Shown piece after piece: positions 25,456 to 33,353 of a stretch of DNA of 64,000 nucleotides; positions within the stretch are counted from its first letter, which is position 1; each line of letters starts with the position of its first letter. The position numbers and the translations under genes were made by a program. The notes beneath the pieces are model-generated. The model was given only the letters and a program-made list of their open reading frames with translations. It did no database searches and was not told the DNA's origin. Where the stretch lies: positions 98,937 through 162,936 of the forward strand of contig CAIXFN010000056.1 of assembly GCA_903918755.1 (NCBI GenBank), read 5' to 3'. This stretch comes from an uncultured Pedosphaera sp. Lineage in GTDB: Bacteria > Verrucomicrobiota > Verrucomicrobiia > Limisphaerales > Pedosphaeraceae.

Positions 25456-26106
25456 TCAGACCGTCGCGATGACGTCCGCTTTCGGGAAGCGCACTTTGGG
25501 CAGGCCGGCATACTTGTCCGTGGCAGCGCGGTAACCGGCGGTGGCGACCATAACGGCGTTCAGACCCTGGGCGGGCAAACCGAGAACTTCGTCATATTTG
25601 GCCGGATCGATGCCTTCCATGGGGCAGGCGTCGATGCCGAGGAGGGCGGCGCTGGCCAGGAAATTACCCAGCGCAATGTAAACCTGGCGGGTAGCCCAAG
25701 CCTTCCGGGCGGCCGCATCGCGACCCTGCACGAGGCTCCCGACCATCATGCCGCGGTAACCGGCCAGCGCCTCCACGGAACCGCCGCGCAAGGCCACGGT
25801 GCGGGCCAGCAACGCATCAATCTCGGCTTCACCCAGGTTGCTCTTCACGGCAAAGACCACGAGGTGCGAGGCGTCCACAATCTGGCGCTGGCCCCAGGAG
25901 AAGGGCAGCAGCTTTTCCCGGGTGGCCGGGTCATTCACGATGATAAACTTCCAGGGTTGCAAGCCGAAGGAGGAAGCGGAGAGGACCAGGGCGTCCTCCA
26001 AGGTGGTCCAGTCGGCGGCGCTGATTTTGCGCTGGGGATCGAATTGCTTGGTGGCGTAGCGCCAGTTGAGTTGGGTGAGGAGTTGGTTACCGGTGATGGT
26101 GCTCAT
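25456..26106 (-). CDS. Nitroreductase-family NAD(P)H-dependent flavin oxidoreductase
   Basis: A 216-residue FMN enzyme of the NfsB-like group. Signatures include RYATKQFDP near residue 17, SASSFGLQPWKFIIV near 45, and the C-terminal CPMEGIDPAKYDEVLGL and GYRAATDKYAG. Such enzymes reduce nitroaromatics, quinones or other electrophiles. The gene lies 93 bases downstream of the divergently related but same-strand tetR gene, and both share the sequence GACTAAACAG in their upstream regions. It is therefore the likely target of that regulator and may be induced by an electrophilic or quinone-like compound. Confidence 0.92.
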   Translation of the reverse strand: MSTITGNQLLTQLNWRYATKQFDPQRKISAADWTTLEDALVLSASSFGLQPWKFIIVNDPATREKLLPFSWGQRQIVDASHLVVFAVKSNLGEAEIDALLARTVALRGGSVEALAGYRGMMVGSLVQGRDAAARKAWATRQVYIALGNFLASAALLGIDACPMEGIDPAKYDEVLGLPAQGLNAVMVATAGYRAATDKYAGLPKVRFPKADVIATV

Positions 26107-26153
26107 GTGGTGGATTTATTTTGATTTTAGTGGGGAACGGTTTTGGTAGTTAT

Positions 26154-26163
26154 CTGTTTAGTC
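26154..26163 (-). promoter_or_regulatory. Candidate TetR operator upstream of nitroreductase
   Basis: CTGTTTAGTC on the plus strand reads GACTAAACAG on the minus strand, identical to the ten bases upstream of the tetR gene at 26882-26891. It lies 48 bases upstream of the nitroreductase start, within TTGACTAAACAG, whose first six bases resemble a -35 box. A repressor here would compete with RNA polymerase. Confidence 0.5.
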
Positions 26164-26199
26164 AAGTATTGGAACAAATTGTAACCCGCGTTGGGCGGT

Positions 26200-26814
26200 T
26201 TAAACCGGCGAGACGGGGGGAACGGACACCCCGAGCAGGGCGAACATCCCGGTTTGGGCCTCGGTCAGGACGCCCAAATCGTTTTGAATACGGGCCTGGG
26301 TGAGCAGGCCTTCGAAGTAGGCGAAGAGACACCGGGATTTGGCCGCGGCATCCGGGGCGATGACCGCGCCTTGGGCATGCGCGTCGCGGATGGCGGATTC
26401 GAGGTATTTGCGGCGATGTTCGAGCATTTCCATCACCTTCTGCTGGAGTTGATCCTCCCGGGTGCTCACTTCGGAGCCCAGACAAAATTGGGGACAACCC
26501 AGGACCCGGCCAAATTTGGCTTTCATGGCCGCCTGAGCCTGGGCGGAATATTCGCAGAACCGGCGCAAACGTTCCAACGGCGGGGTGGTGGGCGAAAAAA
26601 GGGCATCCAATTCGACCCGGCGGATTTGCCAGTCCGCATCAATGGCGGCGACGGCGAGGTCCGACTTGCACTTGAAAAAGTAATAAAAACTGCCCTTCTT
26701 CACACCCGCCTTATCGCAAATTTGGTCGATGGTGGTGCTGCCATAGGACCCGGTCCAAATCAATTCCCGGACGGCGTCCATCAGACGCTCTTTGCCATCG
26801 CTAACACGACCCAT
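26200..26814 (-). CDS. TetR/AcrR family transcriptional regulator
   Basis: A 204-residue regulator. The N-terminal helix-turn-helix is at about residues 8-55 (KERLMDAVRELIWTGSYGS, then TIDQICDKAGVKKGSFYYFF). The rest is the all-helical ligand-binding and dimer domain, rich in charged helices (EDQLQQKVMEMLEHRRKYLE). It has two cysteines close together (GCPQFCLG), which could be redox- or electrophile-reactive, though this is an inference. It is the first gene of a likely two-gene unit with the nitroreductase, and a shared decamer in both upstream regions suggests it represses itself and the nitroreductase. Confidence 0.93.
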   Translation of the reverse strand: MGRVSDGKERLMDAVRELIWTGSYGSTTIDQICDKAGVKKGSFYYFFKCKSDLAVAAIDADWQIRRVELDALFSPTTPPLERLRRFCEYSAQAQAAMKAKFGRVLGCPQFCLGSEVSTREDQLQQKVMEMLEHRRKYLESAIRDAHAQGAVIAPDAAAKSRCLFAYFEGLLTQARIQNDLGVLTEAQTGMFALLGVSVPPVSPV

Positions 26815-26881
26815 AGATTGCTGTCATTTCTTGTTCAAACGCGGCATCCTCGCCGGATTATGCGGCCAACGTAAGCGACCC

Positions 26882-26893
26882 GACTAAACAGTC
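26882..26893. promoter_or_regulatory. Candidate TetR operator upstream of tetR
   Basis: GACTAAACAGTC has inverted arms GACT and AGTC around AAAC, about 68 bases upstream of the tetR start. Ten of the twelve bases recur in inverted orientation upstream of the nitroreductase. On the minus strand it overlaps TTGACT, a -35-like hexamer. Confidence 0.5.
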
Positions 26894-26929
26894 AACTATT
26901 ATTTTCTGACCGTTGGACGGAGGCCTGGT

Positions 26930-27682
26930 TTACTGGAATTCAATCCCCACCGGGCAATGGTCGGAGCCCAGGATTTGGGGCTGAATGAAAGCCCGCTGGA
27001 GGCGGGGACGCAGGGCGGCGGAAATCAGCACATAGTCAATGCGCCAGCCCACGTTCCGGGAGCGGGCATTCATCATGGGACTCCACCAGGTGTAGTGGCC
27101 GCCGCCGGGTTCAAACTCCCGGAAGGTGTCGATGAAGCCCGCCTTGATGAGCGCGGAAAAGCCCTCCCGCTCCTCGATGGTGAAGCCGTGGTTGCGCACA
27201 TTGGATTTCGGGTTGGTCAGATCGATCTCGGTATGGGCCACATTGAGGTCACCGCAGAAGATGACCGGTTTCTTACGCTCCAATTTTTTCAGGTATTTGA
27301 GGAAATCACGGTCCCATTGCTGCCGGTAATCCAAGCGCGTCAACTCGCGTTGCGAATTGGGGGTATAAACGTTGACGACATGGAAATCAGCGAATTCGGC
27401 GGTCACCACCCGCCCCTCGTTATCGTGGTCGGCGACCGTGATGCCGGTGGTGACGTGGAGGGGCGGTACGCGGGTGAAAATGGCCGTGCCGGAATAGCCT
27501 TTCTTGACGGCGGAATTCCAATAGGTGGAGTAGTGGCCGGGCCAAACCGGGGGAACATCCTCGGGACGGGCCTTGGTCTCCTGGAGACACAAGATGTCCG
27601 GCGATTCCGCGGCGAGGAATTCGAGAAAATTCTTGCGCAACACCGCGCGCAAGCCGTTCACATTCCAGGAAATCAATTTCAT
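26930..27682 (-). CDS. xth: Exodeoxyribonuclease III / AP endonuclease
   Basis: A 250-residue enzyme that cuts DNA at abasic sites and has 3'-5' exonuclease activity on double-stranded DNA. The start matches the family (KLISWNVNGLRAVLRKNF). Conserved motifs are LCLQETKA near residue 34 (catalytic Glu), VNVYTPNSQ near 105, FCGDLNVAHTEIDL near 145, WRIDYVLIS near 222, and the catalytic SDHCPVGIEF at the end. The length is normal for ExoA/ExoIII proteins. It lies 65 bases downstream of the response regulator on the same strand and might be co-transcribed with it. Confidence 0.96.
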   Translation of the reverse strand: MKLISWNVNGLRAVLRKNFLEFLAAESPDILCLQETKARPEDVPPVWPGHYSTYWNSAVKKGYSGTAIFTRVPPLHVTTGITVADHDNEGRVVTAEFADFHVVNVYTPNSQRELTRLDYRQQWDRDFLKYLKKLERKKPVIFCGDLNVAHTEIDLTNPKSNVRNHGFTIEEREGFSALIKAGFIDTFREFEPGGGHYTWWSPMMNARSRNVGWRIDYVLISAALRPRLQRAFIQPQILGSDHCPVGIEFQ

Positions 27683-27747
27683 GACGCGAGCCTAGAGGAT
27701 CAGCACCCGGACGGCGAGCAAAGGAACAAAGAAATGAGCGGCCGGGG

Positions 27748-28431
27748 TCAGCCCGGCTCGAACCGGTAACCGATATCCCGGATGGTCTGGATACAGGAGG
27801 GATTATGGGGATCGCGCTCAATCTTGGCGCGCAGCGTCGTGATGAACCGGTCCACGCTGCGATCCGTCACGGAGATGTTGTTCCCCCAAACGCCGTCCAG
27901 GATCTGATCCCGGGTGAGCGCGCGCCCGGGATGACGGACAAGGAAGGCCAGCAGGCGGAATTCCGTGGTGGTCAGGGGCAATTCGTCCTGGCCGCGAAAG
28001 ACCTTGTGAGCGGAGAGATCCAGTCGGCAATCGCCGACGGTGAACACCGTGGCGGGAACGGCCTGACGACGCCGGAGGAAGGCCTTCGCGCGGGCCAGGA
28101 GTTCCTTGATGCTGAAGGGTTTGGTGACGTAATCATCGGCCCCCAATTCCAAGCCGCGCACGATGTCCTCCTCCTGGCCCTTCGCGGTGAGCATAATGAT
28201 CGGCAAATCGAGTTTCCGGGCGCGCAGGGTCCGGCAGATTTCGAAGCCGTTCATCTTGGGGAGCATGATATCGAGCACCAGGAGGTCCGGGGGCGAGGCG
28301 AGGGCGTTAGCCAGTCCCTCGGCGCCGTCACGGGCGAGCCGCACGTGGTAAGTAAGGGCCTCAAAGTTGTCTTTCAAGCCACGGGCGAGCGTGGCGTCGT
28401 CTTCGATGATGAGAATGGAGGGTGAATTCAT
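27748..28431 (-). CDS. OmpR/PhoB family response regulator
   Basis: A 227-residue two-component regulator. The receiver domain (residues 1-120) has the acidic pair at 11-12 (IIEDDATLARG), the phosphoacceptor D54 in LLVLDIMLPKMNG and the conserved Lys in IMLTAKGQEED. The C-terminal winged helix covers about residues 130-225 (LTTTEFRLLAFLVRHPGRAL; VTDRSVDRFITTLRAKIE; IRDIGYRFEPG). Its start directly abuts the stop of the upstream histidine kinase gene, its presumed partner. Target genes are unknown; the operon also encodes an S41-peptidase-like protein, and autoregulation is plausible. Confidence 0.95.
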   Translation of the reverse strand: MNSPSILIIEDDATLARGLKDNFEALTYHVRLARDGAEGLANALASPPDLLVLDIMLPKMNGFEICRTLRARKLDLPIIMLTAKGQEEDIVRGLELGADDYVTKPFSIKELLARAKAFLRRRQAVPATVFTVGDCRLDLSAHKVFRGQDELPLTTTEFRLLAFLVRHPGRALTRDQILDGVWGNNISVTDRSVDRFITTLRAKIERDPHNPSCIQTIRDIGYRFEPG

Positions 28432-30396
28432 TTAAGCTATGGTCGCCGCCGGGGCAACCGCGGGAATGGTGATGGTGAAAGTGCTGCCGGCACCGGGCCG
28501 GCTCTGGACCGCAACGCGCCCTTCATGGGCGTTCACGATGAAGCGGACAATGCTGAGGCCCAAGCCGCAGCCGCCACCCTGCCGGGAAAGACGTTGGTCC
28601 ACCTGGTAAAAATTCTGAAAAATGCGCTTGTGCTCGGAGGCGGGAATACCAATGCCATTATCGCGGACCGAGAAGAGCACCTGATCCGGCAACGACTGAA
28701 CCTGCAGGCAGATGCGCTTATCTCCTTCCGAATACTTGAAGGCATTCTCGAGCAGGTTGATGAGCGCGGTGGCGAGGGCATCGGCATCCGCGCGCACGTG
28801 GGGCAATTCCGGGGGCACGACGACCTTGAATTCACAACCGGGCTCCGCAAATCGCTCGCGGACGGCCGCCACGGCGGTTTCCACGATGCGCGGCACGGGG
28901 ACGGCGGCAAAATGAAGCGAGTATTTCTTTTTCTCCATCCGCGAAAAGGTGAGAAAATTCTGGATGACCCGGCTCAGGCGCTCATTTTCGTGGGCGATGA
29001 GTTGGAGATATTCCCGCACGCGCGGCGCGGTGACGTCCGGGGAATCGAGGAGGGTATCCACCAGGACGCGCATGCCCGAAAGCGGCGTCTTAAGTTCGTG
29101 GGAAACGGTGGCGGCCAGATCATTCTTAAGCCGGGCGAGAGCCATCTGGCGGCGGAGCAAGCGGATGGCCAGCAAGGTGAAAACACCCATGGTGGCGAGC
29201 ACCAGGATGCCGGTCCACAAGTACACCGCCAGGCGGTGCTCGGAGGTGGTATCGAAAAGGGTTTGGTCATGCAGCGTGAGGGCGATCTGCCAACCGGGCA
29301 GAAGCGGCCCAGCCGGCAGGGAAACGAAGGCGGCGTCATGATCAATGCCCGGGGCCATGAGGGTGATGGTGACATCCCCGGGCCATTCCTCCTCTCGCAC
29401 CCTAACCGCCTGAGCGCTGGCGCGGAGTTTGCCGGCGCCAACAAGGGCCATAACGCGGTGATCCGGGGTCACGAATTGCCAGAAGTTGGTGACCGGGGAG
29501 CGGCGCAGGGCCGCATCACCCAAGGCGGCGGGGAGGCGGCCGGCGACCTGGGCGGCCAAGTCCTCGGCTGCCAGCAAGGGAAAATCAAAGCGGGCGGGTG
29601 CCAGCTGGTGCAACTCACGCATCAGGAAACGGCGCTGCGGGGCGGCGAGGGCCGGATTGCCATAATCCTGCAACCGCGCCGCCAATCGCCGCGCAGCGGT
29701 TTCGAAATCTGGGTCGGAATGATTGGTCAAAAGTTCCAGCACCATGAGTTCAGCGTTGGCGGCGATCAACCGGCCTTGGGGATCAACGGCCTGGCGGAAC
29801 TGGTCGCCCCCGAGTTCATCAAGAATCACCCGCACACCGGACGCGGTCCGGTCACCGCGCACCAGGCAGCGGGCCTGGGCCTGGAGAGCTCGGGCGATCA
29901 GGTTGGCATTAGTGGATTCCCGGGCCAGCGCGGCGTAGCGGCCAGCCGCCATTTCCAGGTCCTGCCGGAGGAACTCGATCTGGCCGGCTTCGGCCCAGCG
30001 CTCATCCGGTTCGGTATTTCCGGATTCGGCCGCCTGGGGCACATTCGGGTAGGCGAGACCACCCCGTTCGTCGAACACCAGGACGGCGTCCACCCGGCCA
30101 CTGCGAATCGCCCGGGCGAAGGCGACCGGCGCGGATTCCCGGCGGCCGATCTCCACGAGTTCAGCAATCATCTCCTGCCAATTCTGCTCGAATTTATTCT
30201 GGAATCCGGTCAATTGCACGCGATAGGCGTCGGCAAGTTTTTGCCGGACGGCCAGGCGCTCATTCCGCATGGCCTCGCCCATGAACCAAAGGAGGCAAAC
30301 TGCCGGAACGACCACCGCAAATAAGAGCAAGAGAACCGGCCAGATATCATTATCAAGGCCGGCCCGGACACACCACCTGCGGATTACGCTTCTCAA
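28432..30396 (-). CDS. Membrane sensor histidine kinase
   Basis: A 654-residue kinase. An N-terminal membrane helix (WPVLLLLFAVVVPAVCLLWFM, about residues 19-39) and a second at about 391-413 (LWTGILVLATMGVFTLLAIRLL) enclose a large extracytoplasmic sensor region of about 350 residues with no domain I recognise. The cytoplasmic part has the HisKA dimerisation helix with phospho-acceptor H433 (TVSHELKTPLSGM) and an ATPase domain (N-box LINLLENAFKY, G-boxes VRDNGIGIP and GCGLGLSIVRF). It should phosphorylate the response regulator whose gene directly follows. The S41 gene starts the operon, with 21 bases between its stop and this start. Confidence 0.95.
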   Translation of the reverse strand: MRSVIRRWCVRAGLDNDIWPVLLLLFAVVVPAVCLLWFMGEAMRNERLAVRQKLADAYRVQLTGFQNKFEQNWQEMIAELVEIGRRESAPVAFARAIRSGRVDAVLVFDERGGLAYPNVPQAAESGNTEPDERWAEAGQIEFLRQDLEMAAGRYAALARESTNANLIARALQAQARCLVRGDRTASGVRVILDELGGDQFRQAVDPQGRLIAANAELMVLELLTNHSDPDFETAARRLAARLQDYGNPALAAPQRRFLMRELHQLAPARFDFPLLAAEDLAAQVAGRLPAALGDAALRRSPVTNFWQFVTPDHRVMALVGAGKLRASAQAVRVREEEWPGDVTITLMAPGIDHDAAFVSLPAGPLLPGWQIALTLHDQTLFDTTSEHRLAVYLWTGILVLATMGVFTLLAIRLLRRQMALARLKNDLAATVSHELKTPLSGMRVLVDTLLDSPDVTAPRVREYLQLIAHENERLSRVIQNFLTFSRMEKKKYSLHFAAVPVPRIVETAVAAVRERFAEPGCEFKVVVPPELPHVRADADALATALINLLENAFKYSEGDKRICLQVQSLPDQVLFSVRDNGIGIPASEHKRIFQNFYQVDQRLSRQGGGCGLGLSIVRFIVNAHEGRVAVQSRPGAGSTFTITIPAVAPAATIA

Positions 30397-30417
30397 TTTC
30401 AGGCGGGCGCAAACTTC

Positions 30418-31992
30418 TCAGTTTTTCGCCAGTTGTGCGATTACATAGTCGAGAGCTTTTTGGAAGGGACGATCCAATCCCTCCCCATTTTGACCAATCC
30501 CGGAAGTGCGGGATTCCGCATCATTCAAGCTTTTTGCCAACAACCCGGACTCGGTCTCCGTGAGCAGCACTTCATAACCCGGGTCCGGGCGCACGCCCCA
30601 GGCATCGGCGGCCTGCGAATCTGGATAACGATTCAACGGTTTACCATCAGCGCGATAAAACGCGGCAACGGGGAGGCGCACGGCCCCCATCCCGCCGGGG
30701 AGCGAGATCACACTGCGCACCAGTCCCTGACCGAAAGTGCGCTCACCGACCACCACCGCCCGCTGGCGGTCCTGCAGGCAGGCGGCCACAACTTCAGCCG
30801 CGGAGGCGGTCTTGCGGTCCACCAGCAGCGCCAGGGGGAAGTCGATGTATTTCTTGCCGGGGCGCGTCTCGTAAGTCTGCTCCCCCATCCGGCCTTTGAC
30901 GGTGACTACGCGGCCCGCATCAATAAAAAGGGAGGCGACCTCAACGGCAGAAGCCAACACCCCGCCAGGATTATCGCGCAAGTCGAGGATGAGCCCGCGC
31001 ATGCCATTGCGGGCCAGATCGCCGAGGGTAGTCTGAATTTCCTCCGGGGTCCGCACCCCGATTTGCAGGAGGCGAATGTAGCCGATTTTGTGCGGCGCAT
31101 CACACAGGAAGTCCCAGGTTTGATCCAGGCGCAGGTGATCACCCATGATGCTGGCCAGGCGCACGGTATCGCGCACCAGGCGAATGGAAATAACTCCGTC
31201 CCCACCCGGGCGGGTGACCCCGACGGTTACCGGGTCCCCGGGGTTACCCCGCAAGCGCCGGATCTCTTGCTCGAAGTCGAAGTCCGCCGGCAAAGTATGG
31301 CCATTGATTGAGACGAGGCGGTCGCCGGCGCGCAAGCCGCCGCGGAGCGCCGGAGAATCGGGGAGAGTCTGCTCCACCCGGATGAGGTGATTGGTCTCAT
31401 CGAAGCGCAACATGACCCCGATGCCTCCGATTTTCTGTTCCAGGTGCTCGGACAAACGAACGACTTCGTTCGTGTCCATAAAAAGGAGGTCGTTGGTGCG
31501 CGCCGGCGGGGAACCGGCGTCCAGTTTGCCCACAATTGCCCGGATGGCGACCTCCATCAGTTCGCTGCGATCCACCTCTTTGATGTAGTTCTGCTCGATT
31601 TGCCGGAGCATCTCGTCCAGGACCTGGGGCATGTGGTTTTCCACCACCCCCATGAGTTTGTTTTTGTCCGGAAATTCCTGGGTGAGCCGGTCAAACGCGG
31701 TGATGGCCTGGGGTTTGTGGCCGAGCTTGAGTTCACAAAGACCCAGGCGCAATTGCGCCTGCGCGACGAGGTTGCGCTCGGCGGTCGGGTCATCCACGAT
31801 CTGGCGGTAGATGGCACCCGCAGCCGCGAGATCTCCCTTCGTCTCTTCGAGGTAAATGCCGCGCTCCAGCGATTCCGGCGGGGAATCCGCCCGGGCTGGC
31901 GAAGCCAAAACCAGAAGGAGGATGGCCCCCAGAAATACCCGGGCCAGCCGTCCGGCCGATTCCCCATGACGAATAGATTTTCCCATAGTCAT
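30418..31992 (-). CDS. Secreted S41 (C-terminal processing) peptidase-like protein with altered catalytic dyad
   Basis: A 524-residue exported protein; starts at GTG 32007, ATG 31992 or ATG 31986 are all possible before the signal sequence (LARVFLGAILLLVLASPARA). A TPR-like region (residues 45-120; GIYLEETKGDLAAAGAIYRQ) leads to a PDZ domain (LPDSPALRGGLRAGDRLVSI) and the S41 tail-specific protease domain. The presumed nucleophile is S397 in KTASAAEVV. Twenty-five residues on, the usual dyad lysine of TFGKG is replaced: TFGQG, Q422. The 25-residue Ser-Lys spacing is that of classical CtpA/Prc enzymes, so Q422 does occupy the lysine position. The protein may be inactive, a regulatory binder, or use another base. 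It heads the operon with a histidine kinase and response regulator, suggesting a role in envelope sensing. Confidence 0.88.
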   Translation of the reverse strand: MTMGKSIRHGESAGRLARVFLGAILLLVLASPARADSPPESLERGIYLEETKGDLAAAGAIYRQIVDDPTAERNLVAQAQLRLGLCELKLGHKPQAITAFDRLTQEFPDKNKLMGVVENHMPQVLDEMLRQIEQNYIKEVDRSELMEVAIRAIVGKLDAGSPPARTNDLLFMDTNEVVRLSEHLEQKIGGIGVMLRFDETNHLIRVEQTLPDSPALRGGLRAGDRLVSINGHTLPADFDFEQEIRRLRGNPGDPVTVGVTRPGGDGVISIRLVRDTVRLASIMGDHLRLDQTWDFLCDAPHKIGYIRLLQIGVRTPEEIQTTLGDLARNGMRGLILDLRDNPGGVLASAVEVASLFIDAGRVVTVKGRMGEQTYETRPGKKYIDFPLALLVDRKTASAAEVVAACLQDRQRAVVVGERTFGQGLVRSVISLPGGMGAVRLPVAAFYRADGKPLNRYPDSQAADAWGVRPDPGYEVLLTETESGLLAKSLNDAESRTSGIGQNGEGLDRPFQKALDYVIAQLAKN

Positions 31993-32094
31993 GCGCCAAG
32001 GTGGCACAGAATTGTTACGATTGTACTACGATTACGACCGGTCAGGGGGATCGCACGGTTGGCTGGTCGCGGTCAAACCCGGCACCGCCGCCGA

Positions 32095-33294
32095 TCAAGG
32101 GAATTGCACCACCCGGTAAAATCGGCCGCCGGCGGATTTGGTCACCTTGTCGAGAAACTGGTAATTGCTGGAGGCGACGACAGTGTTGGTGATCGTAAAC
32201 CAGGTCTGCAGGTCGCCGGACCGTTGCAGCACGTTGGTGCGGCCCGGGGTGGCGCCGGTAATGGTCAATTGAAAACCGGTGCCACCCGGGGCCAGCCCTC
32301 CCGCCACCCGCAAGCCGGTGAACAGATCGAGCAAATCCGGCGCCTTGGCGGCATCCCCTAACAACGGATATACTCCGAACAACTCCTGAATTGTCCGCAA
32401 GGTGGAACTGTGGGTGAGGCGTTGCGAACTGGCATAACCGCCACCCCGCCCATAAGGGGAGACCAGGATCATGCCCATGGGTGCAATCAGGCCGATCGAG
32501 GCTTCATCCCACGTGATGAAAATGGCCCCGCCGCGTTGGTAGGCGGCGGATGCCATGATCCGGGGGATCTCGGTGGAGAGCCAGGCGTCTCCCTGCTGGA
32601 GTTTGTTGTAAAAGGGGCTGCAGAAATCGTGCATGTCGTTGCACAGATTGGGGGTGATGAAGTTGTAGGCGGCCACGGTGTCATTGGTCAGATCCTGCGC
32701 CAACTCGGAATAAGGCCGGATGTGGGCGATGCCGTAAGCGTAAAAAGAATTGTTGGTGCCGGTGACATCATCGAAATAAACGAAGGGATTGTGCCGGGGA
32801 ACGTACGCGCCATAAGGAAACAATGGCACGTCCTGGCCGGTGATGTCTTCCTGGTAAGTTTTCCAACTGATTCCGGCCCGGTGGAGGAGCGAAACCAGGT
32901 GATTGGTCGAGGCCAGATGATTGGCGAAGGGCTCGGCATCGTCGATCAAGCCGAAATTCGTGCCGGCCTCGAGCCAGATGTAGTTCGGCTCACTCGGATG
33001 CGGGGGGCCCGGGGGGAAATATTGGGTGCAGTAGGCGGCTTGGGGGAGCAGCAACTGATTAATATACGGGGCGTCCGGGCTGCCTTGAACCGCACTCCAG
33101 CTCAGGTTTTCCATGACGATCAGGAAAACGGTTTTCACCGGCGGCAGGTGGTTGACCTGGGCGCGCGAGGCGGGCGTTAGCAAGCCAAAGGCCAGCAGCA
33201 GCCAAGCCCAACCGAGCGGCGGGCGGGCGATTGACCGGCCATGGGTGGGTTGGGTTTCCCGGCCGGTCCGACCTGGCAGTTGCGTATTTTGCAT
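32095..33294 (-). CDS. Secreted phosphoesterase (phospholipase C/acid phosphatase family) with FYR-P-type C-terminus
   Basis: A 399-residue exported protein of the phosphoesterase family. A signal segment is seen near residues 26-46 (LGWAWLLLAFGLLTPASRAQ). Family motifs include KTVFLIVMENLSWSAV near residue 54, HPSEPNYIWLEAG near 100, and FITWDEASIG near 265; the ENxxW and PSxPNY residues usually form part of the metal and active site. It should cleave phosphate mono- or diesters outside the cytoplasm; substrate unknown. The last 65 residues (VLQRSGDLQTWFTI, ending RFYRVVQFP) are not part of the enzyme family and match the C-terminal pattern of four other exported proteins in this window. Confidence 0.87.
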   Translation of the reverse strand: MQNTQLPGRTGRETQPTHGRSIARPPLGWAWLLLAFGLLTPASRAQVNHLPPVKTVFLIVMENLSWSAVQGSPDAPYINQLLLPQAAYCTQYFPPGPPHPSEPNYIWLEAGTNFGLIDDAEPFANHLASTNHLVSLLHRAGISWKTYQEDITGQDVPLFPYGAYVPRHNPFVYFDDVTGTNNSFYAYGIAHIRPYSELAQDLTNDTVAAYNFITPNLCNDMHDFCSPFYNKLQQGDAWLSTEIPRIMASAAYQRGGAIFITWDEASIGLIAPMGMILVSPYGRGGGYASSQRLTHSSTLRTIQELFGVYPLLGDAAKAPDLLDLFTGLRVAGGLAPGGTGFQLTITGATPGRTNVLQRSGDLQTWFTITNTVVASSNYQFLDKVTKSAGGRFYRVVQFP

Positions 33295-33353
33295 TATCCG
33301 ATTCCCCAGAGTCCCAAATTCCGTGAAGGCGGGCGGGTTTTCCCGCCAAGCGC

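Noticed and set aside
28525..30324. 599-codon plus-strand open frame
   Set aside because: Antisense to the histidine kinase, which has complete, well-placed motifs; this frame has none.
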